Shown here one piece after another: positions 61,251-64,000 of a stretch of 64,000 nt of DNA. The stretch's first letter is position 1, and every line of letters begins with the position of its first letter. A model generated the notes under the pieces. The model was given only the letters and a program-made list of their open reading frames with translations, was not told the DNA's origin and searched no databases. The translations under genes and the position numbers were made by a program. This stretch comes from Haemonchus contortus (taxonomy: Eukaryota; Nematoda; Chromadorea; Rhabditida; Trichostrongylidae): positions 5,892,015 to 5,956,014 of the forward strand of contig LS997562.1 of NCBI GenBank assembly GCA_000469685.2, given 5' to 3'.

Positions 61251-61997
61251 AGTCTTCTGTTCTCTTCTTTTTTCCTTTCGTTTTGATGTTCTAAAGAACC
61301 TCCTTTTCTTTTTATCTAAGTAGGCTGACTTTGAAAAGAGTCTGTCTCCTCTCTCTCAAAAAGTTCATGTAATAAATAACAGGGTAAATAGGAGTCATGG
61401 GATACGAATATGATGTTAGTGGAGCAAATGGCTGAAGAAGAAAAGATGTCCAAGATCAATGGGGTCTGGTCGAAACAGTTACAAAAGGTACAAGAAGGCG
61501 CTATCGTAGTTGACTAGCCGCTGTATTGCGAATTTGCCTGGTTGAGGGAGTGGCTACTATGCCAAATTGCATAGGTGAGTAACAACCCTCCCAGTTGGGC
61601 ATTCCTTGATTTACAGTTCTAGGAAACAAATGCTGGTCTACATCCTAATTGTAGGTGTGTTATATTGCGTTTTGGTGCGCTGAACACGTTTTCTGATCAG
61701 ACTTTGAGATGAAGCTTTTTGACCCCTTTCATGCCAGTGCAAATGATTTCGACATTCTCCTTTTGTGCACAGAATCGTTTGAATTTGCTTTTTTTTTTCG
61801 TTGTAGTCGAATTTCGCTCTTCGTCGATTACGTTTGCGTTCATTTCTCCGTTTAGATGCTATGCCTTGTTACTCCGTCGGTCGTGTCAAAACTTTTTTTC
61901 GTATTTATTCCTATTATTTCGAACAAAACTCCTATTACTTATTTCAGGTTTCCGTTCATTTAGCTTGATGCTTTATCATCGAGTATTACGCGTTCAG

Positions 61998-62944
61998 CGA
62001 TGAATGATGCGAATATCACGCCGGAAAGGTTCACCCTCGAACAATTGCAATCCATAGACGTATTTCGAAGTCGTACACATCTTAATGAAGCGCAGTCGAT
62101 TGCATTTCTAATGGGTTAGTCTGACAACTTACATTCCAACTTGAGATAGGTCTTGTTTTATTTTCCTACCTACTTCCACTTTTTAAAAGTGAATTAGATA
62201 AGAGGATAATCAGTCTTACTGATTACGATATATCCCACGCTTCCCATTCCGTTCAGAGTAGTTCAGGCATTTGGCCTGTACCAAGACTACATAGGAGCAG
62301 TTCTGTTGTTGTCAGGGCATTTGCACGTGAACTACCGTATAAGCCGCTACAGAGTGGTTGGGCTGTCAAATGGTCATTTAAAGCTTGAGTCTTGATAATT
62401 TCGATAGATTTCGGAAACCTTGGCATTCTACGCGTTTTCTTATTGAGGTTGAGGCATTTAATTATTTCAACAACATCTTCTTGAATCAGCACGACCCTTT
62501 GATACTTTAGTTTTTCTAAATACCAGTTTTTTTTTCTAAAAAAAGTTAAAGATTCCCATCGGCAGCCATATAGTAAAGTTACATTTTGTTTGGAAGTTGC
62601 AATGGTAGAAAAGTGGATGGCCTTATGTCAATGACGATACCAGTCCAAATAGCTTCCTTTTGATAAGTTTCTCTGAAGCTCAGGCACATCCTTATAAGTA
62701 CAGCTTCATCGACTTTTAACTATGTTGCTGATCTTTACTAACTGTTCAACGGTTTTCTCGCAGTGTCAGAGTCCACCCAGAAACTTTTGGCGTCAACTTT
62801 TTTGGGGTCGCTGAAGGAGCATGCGATCGTAAATGATCGGTTCCGAATACCACATTGTCGAAGGTCGTCCCAGAAACGCGTTATGATTTATGTTTTGGAG
62901 TCAGCGATGGCCCCCAAAAACCCCGTGTTAGTTTTGTGGATTGT
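61998..62944 (+). CDS. candidate 5' coding exons of an unknown gene (continues rightward)
   Basis: After acceptor CGTTCAG an exon at 61998-62114 starts with ATG at 62000 (MNDANITPERFTLEQLQSID) and ends at donor G|GTTAGT with one base over. It joins in phase to 62764-62944 (acceptor TCGCAG, donor GTGAGT), giving SESTQKLLASTFLGSLKEHA. Splice phases fit, but the next exon could not be joined. The open stretch 63123-63260 (MRKVAVECLSDDAAAAVLIR) may be a further exon in a different phase. No domain is recognised. Confidence 0.4.
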
Positions 62945-64000
62945 GTGAGTGTTCGTTGGTGACCGCAGAAGTAATTGCTCCTTTTAGTCATTATTGCTCG
63001 TGATTCTTTTGTCGTCAGATGAGCGAATGCGCGCTCTTCGAAAAGTTGACATTTGTCTGAGAAAGATGACGATGACTTGCACAAACAGCGAGCGAACAAG
63101 CAACGTCGAACGATGATGTGTCAGCAATGAGAAAGGTCGCTGTGGAATGTTTAAGTGATGACGCGGCGGCGGCAGTGTTGATAAGACGTTCTGTTCCGTC
63201 GGCCTGTCAGGGGGCAGATTCCATCGATATCATTGAACAGATCTCCTCCGCAATCAAAGTGGTATCGCTGCTGTTTGGTTACGTATGTTCATATCAAAGG
63301 GAACCGCTTTGCGTGCTCTCAAGGATTGGGTGGTATATTCCTACTGATAACTCTGATAAAATGATTGGTGATCATGTCTGCTCTATGACATGTCATGAGT
63401 TTTAGTTCAATTCAAGCGTAATTCCTGAGTTACAAATTTAGAAACACGGATGGTATTGCCTTTTTGCTTTGATAGTCAAGAAAAAAAAGTATTTCCGAAA
63501 GTATTCTGAATAGTCGCTCGGCTCCCGGCAAATGAGGGTTTGTGCTCGCTTGGTTTTTAGAGGTTTCCTATTCCTTTGTGACCAATTATATGCTGGTGTG
63601 GAACGAAACATGACGATTTCCATTCGCCTCTTTGATCAGAGACCAAGGGACTTCCGAAAGTAATGGGCAAGTTATGGGCAAAACGTTCAGTTTCGGATAG
63701 GTCTCGAACCTGTACTTGCAAAGGGTAATGAGCGAGGCGCTTCGCTTCCCCTTTACGCTGCTGAGAATTTCGCAACGCCTGCTGTGGCCAAAAATAGCAG
63801 TTATAAAACAGCAACCCAAAATAGGAAGCTCAGAGCGTGGGGGTTTCAAGTAGAAGAAACCTACATTCTAATGGGGCAATAGTAGGAACGGACATTCACC
63901 AATCAAGAATTAAGCTTTGCAAGGCTATTGAAAGGGCTAGGAAGAAATGAAGGTGTTTTCGTCTGGCAACAGTGAATGCTTGGCTTGGTAAGCCTGAGCA
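62945..64000. other. right edge, one possible exon
   Basis: About 63123-63260 (+) is open after a GTCAG acceptor and encodes an Ala/Ile-rich helical peptide including GADSIDIIEQISSAIK. I could not connect it in phase to the upstream candidate exons. The rest holds no supported feature. Confidence 0.3.

Overview
The window looks like nuclear DNA of a nematode, most likely a parasitic clade V (strongylid or hookworm-like) species. Genes are split into short exons that start after TTTCAG-type acceptors and end at GTAAGT-type donors. Introns are small to medium and AT-rich, coding density is low, and there is abundant Tc1, MITE and Ty3/gypsy-like repeat material. No rRNA, tRNA or CRISPR was found. 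The species is an inference, not something read directly.

Left part (1-22.7 kb), mostly minus-strand genes. A possible last exon lies at 1571-1763. A five-exon coiled-coil gene (3725-5821, 265 aa, all phases closing) resembles WTAP, the splicing and m6A-writer adaptor. A clear acid ceramidase gene spans 7106-11348. An Ig/fibronectin-III single-pass membrane protein gene (13955 to about 22664) has a Lys/Ser-rich cytoplasmic tail. Its introns hold a decayed Tc1 transposon (17845-19374), a MITE (15042-15208) and a long perfect-looking foldback (22322-22560).

Middle (23.1-30.3 kb): a full-length Ty3/gypsy-type LTR retrotransposon with near-identical LTRs and a TAAT target duplication. It encodes gag with a zinc knuckle, protease, reverse transcriptase, RNase H and integrase, plus an unusual C-terminal extension of about 400 aa. 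The copy carries several nonsense and frameshift lesions, most at short homopolymers, and a slippery-type A8 run at the gag/pro junction.

From 32.1 to 40.9 kb there is a plus-strand tandem array of three paralogous genes for small secreted proteins. The first resolves completely (six exons, 255 aa, signal peptide). The other two resolve over their conserved 3' exons. I do not recognise the family's function.

From 41.2 to 50.6 kb lies a minus-strand SON-like gene (RS domains, proline-rich stretches, G-patch, C-terminal dsRNA-binding domain), an mRNA-splicing cofactor. From about 50.6 to 61 kb no convincing coding exon is visible. A GC-richer promoter-like patch near 61.0-61.25 kb precedes candidate first exons of a plus-strand gene (61998-62944) that probably continues beyond the window.
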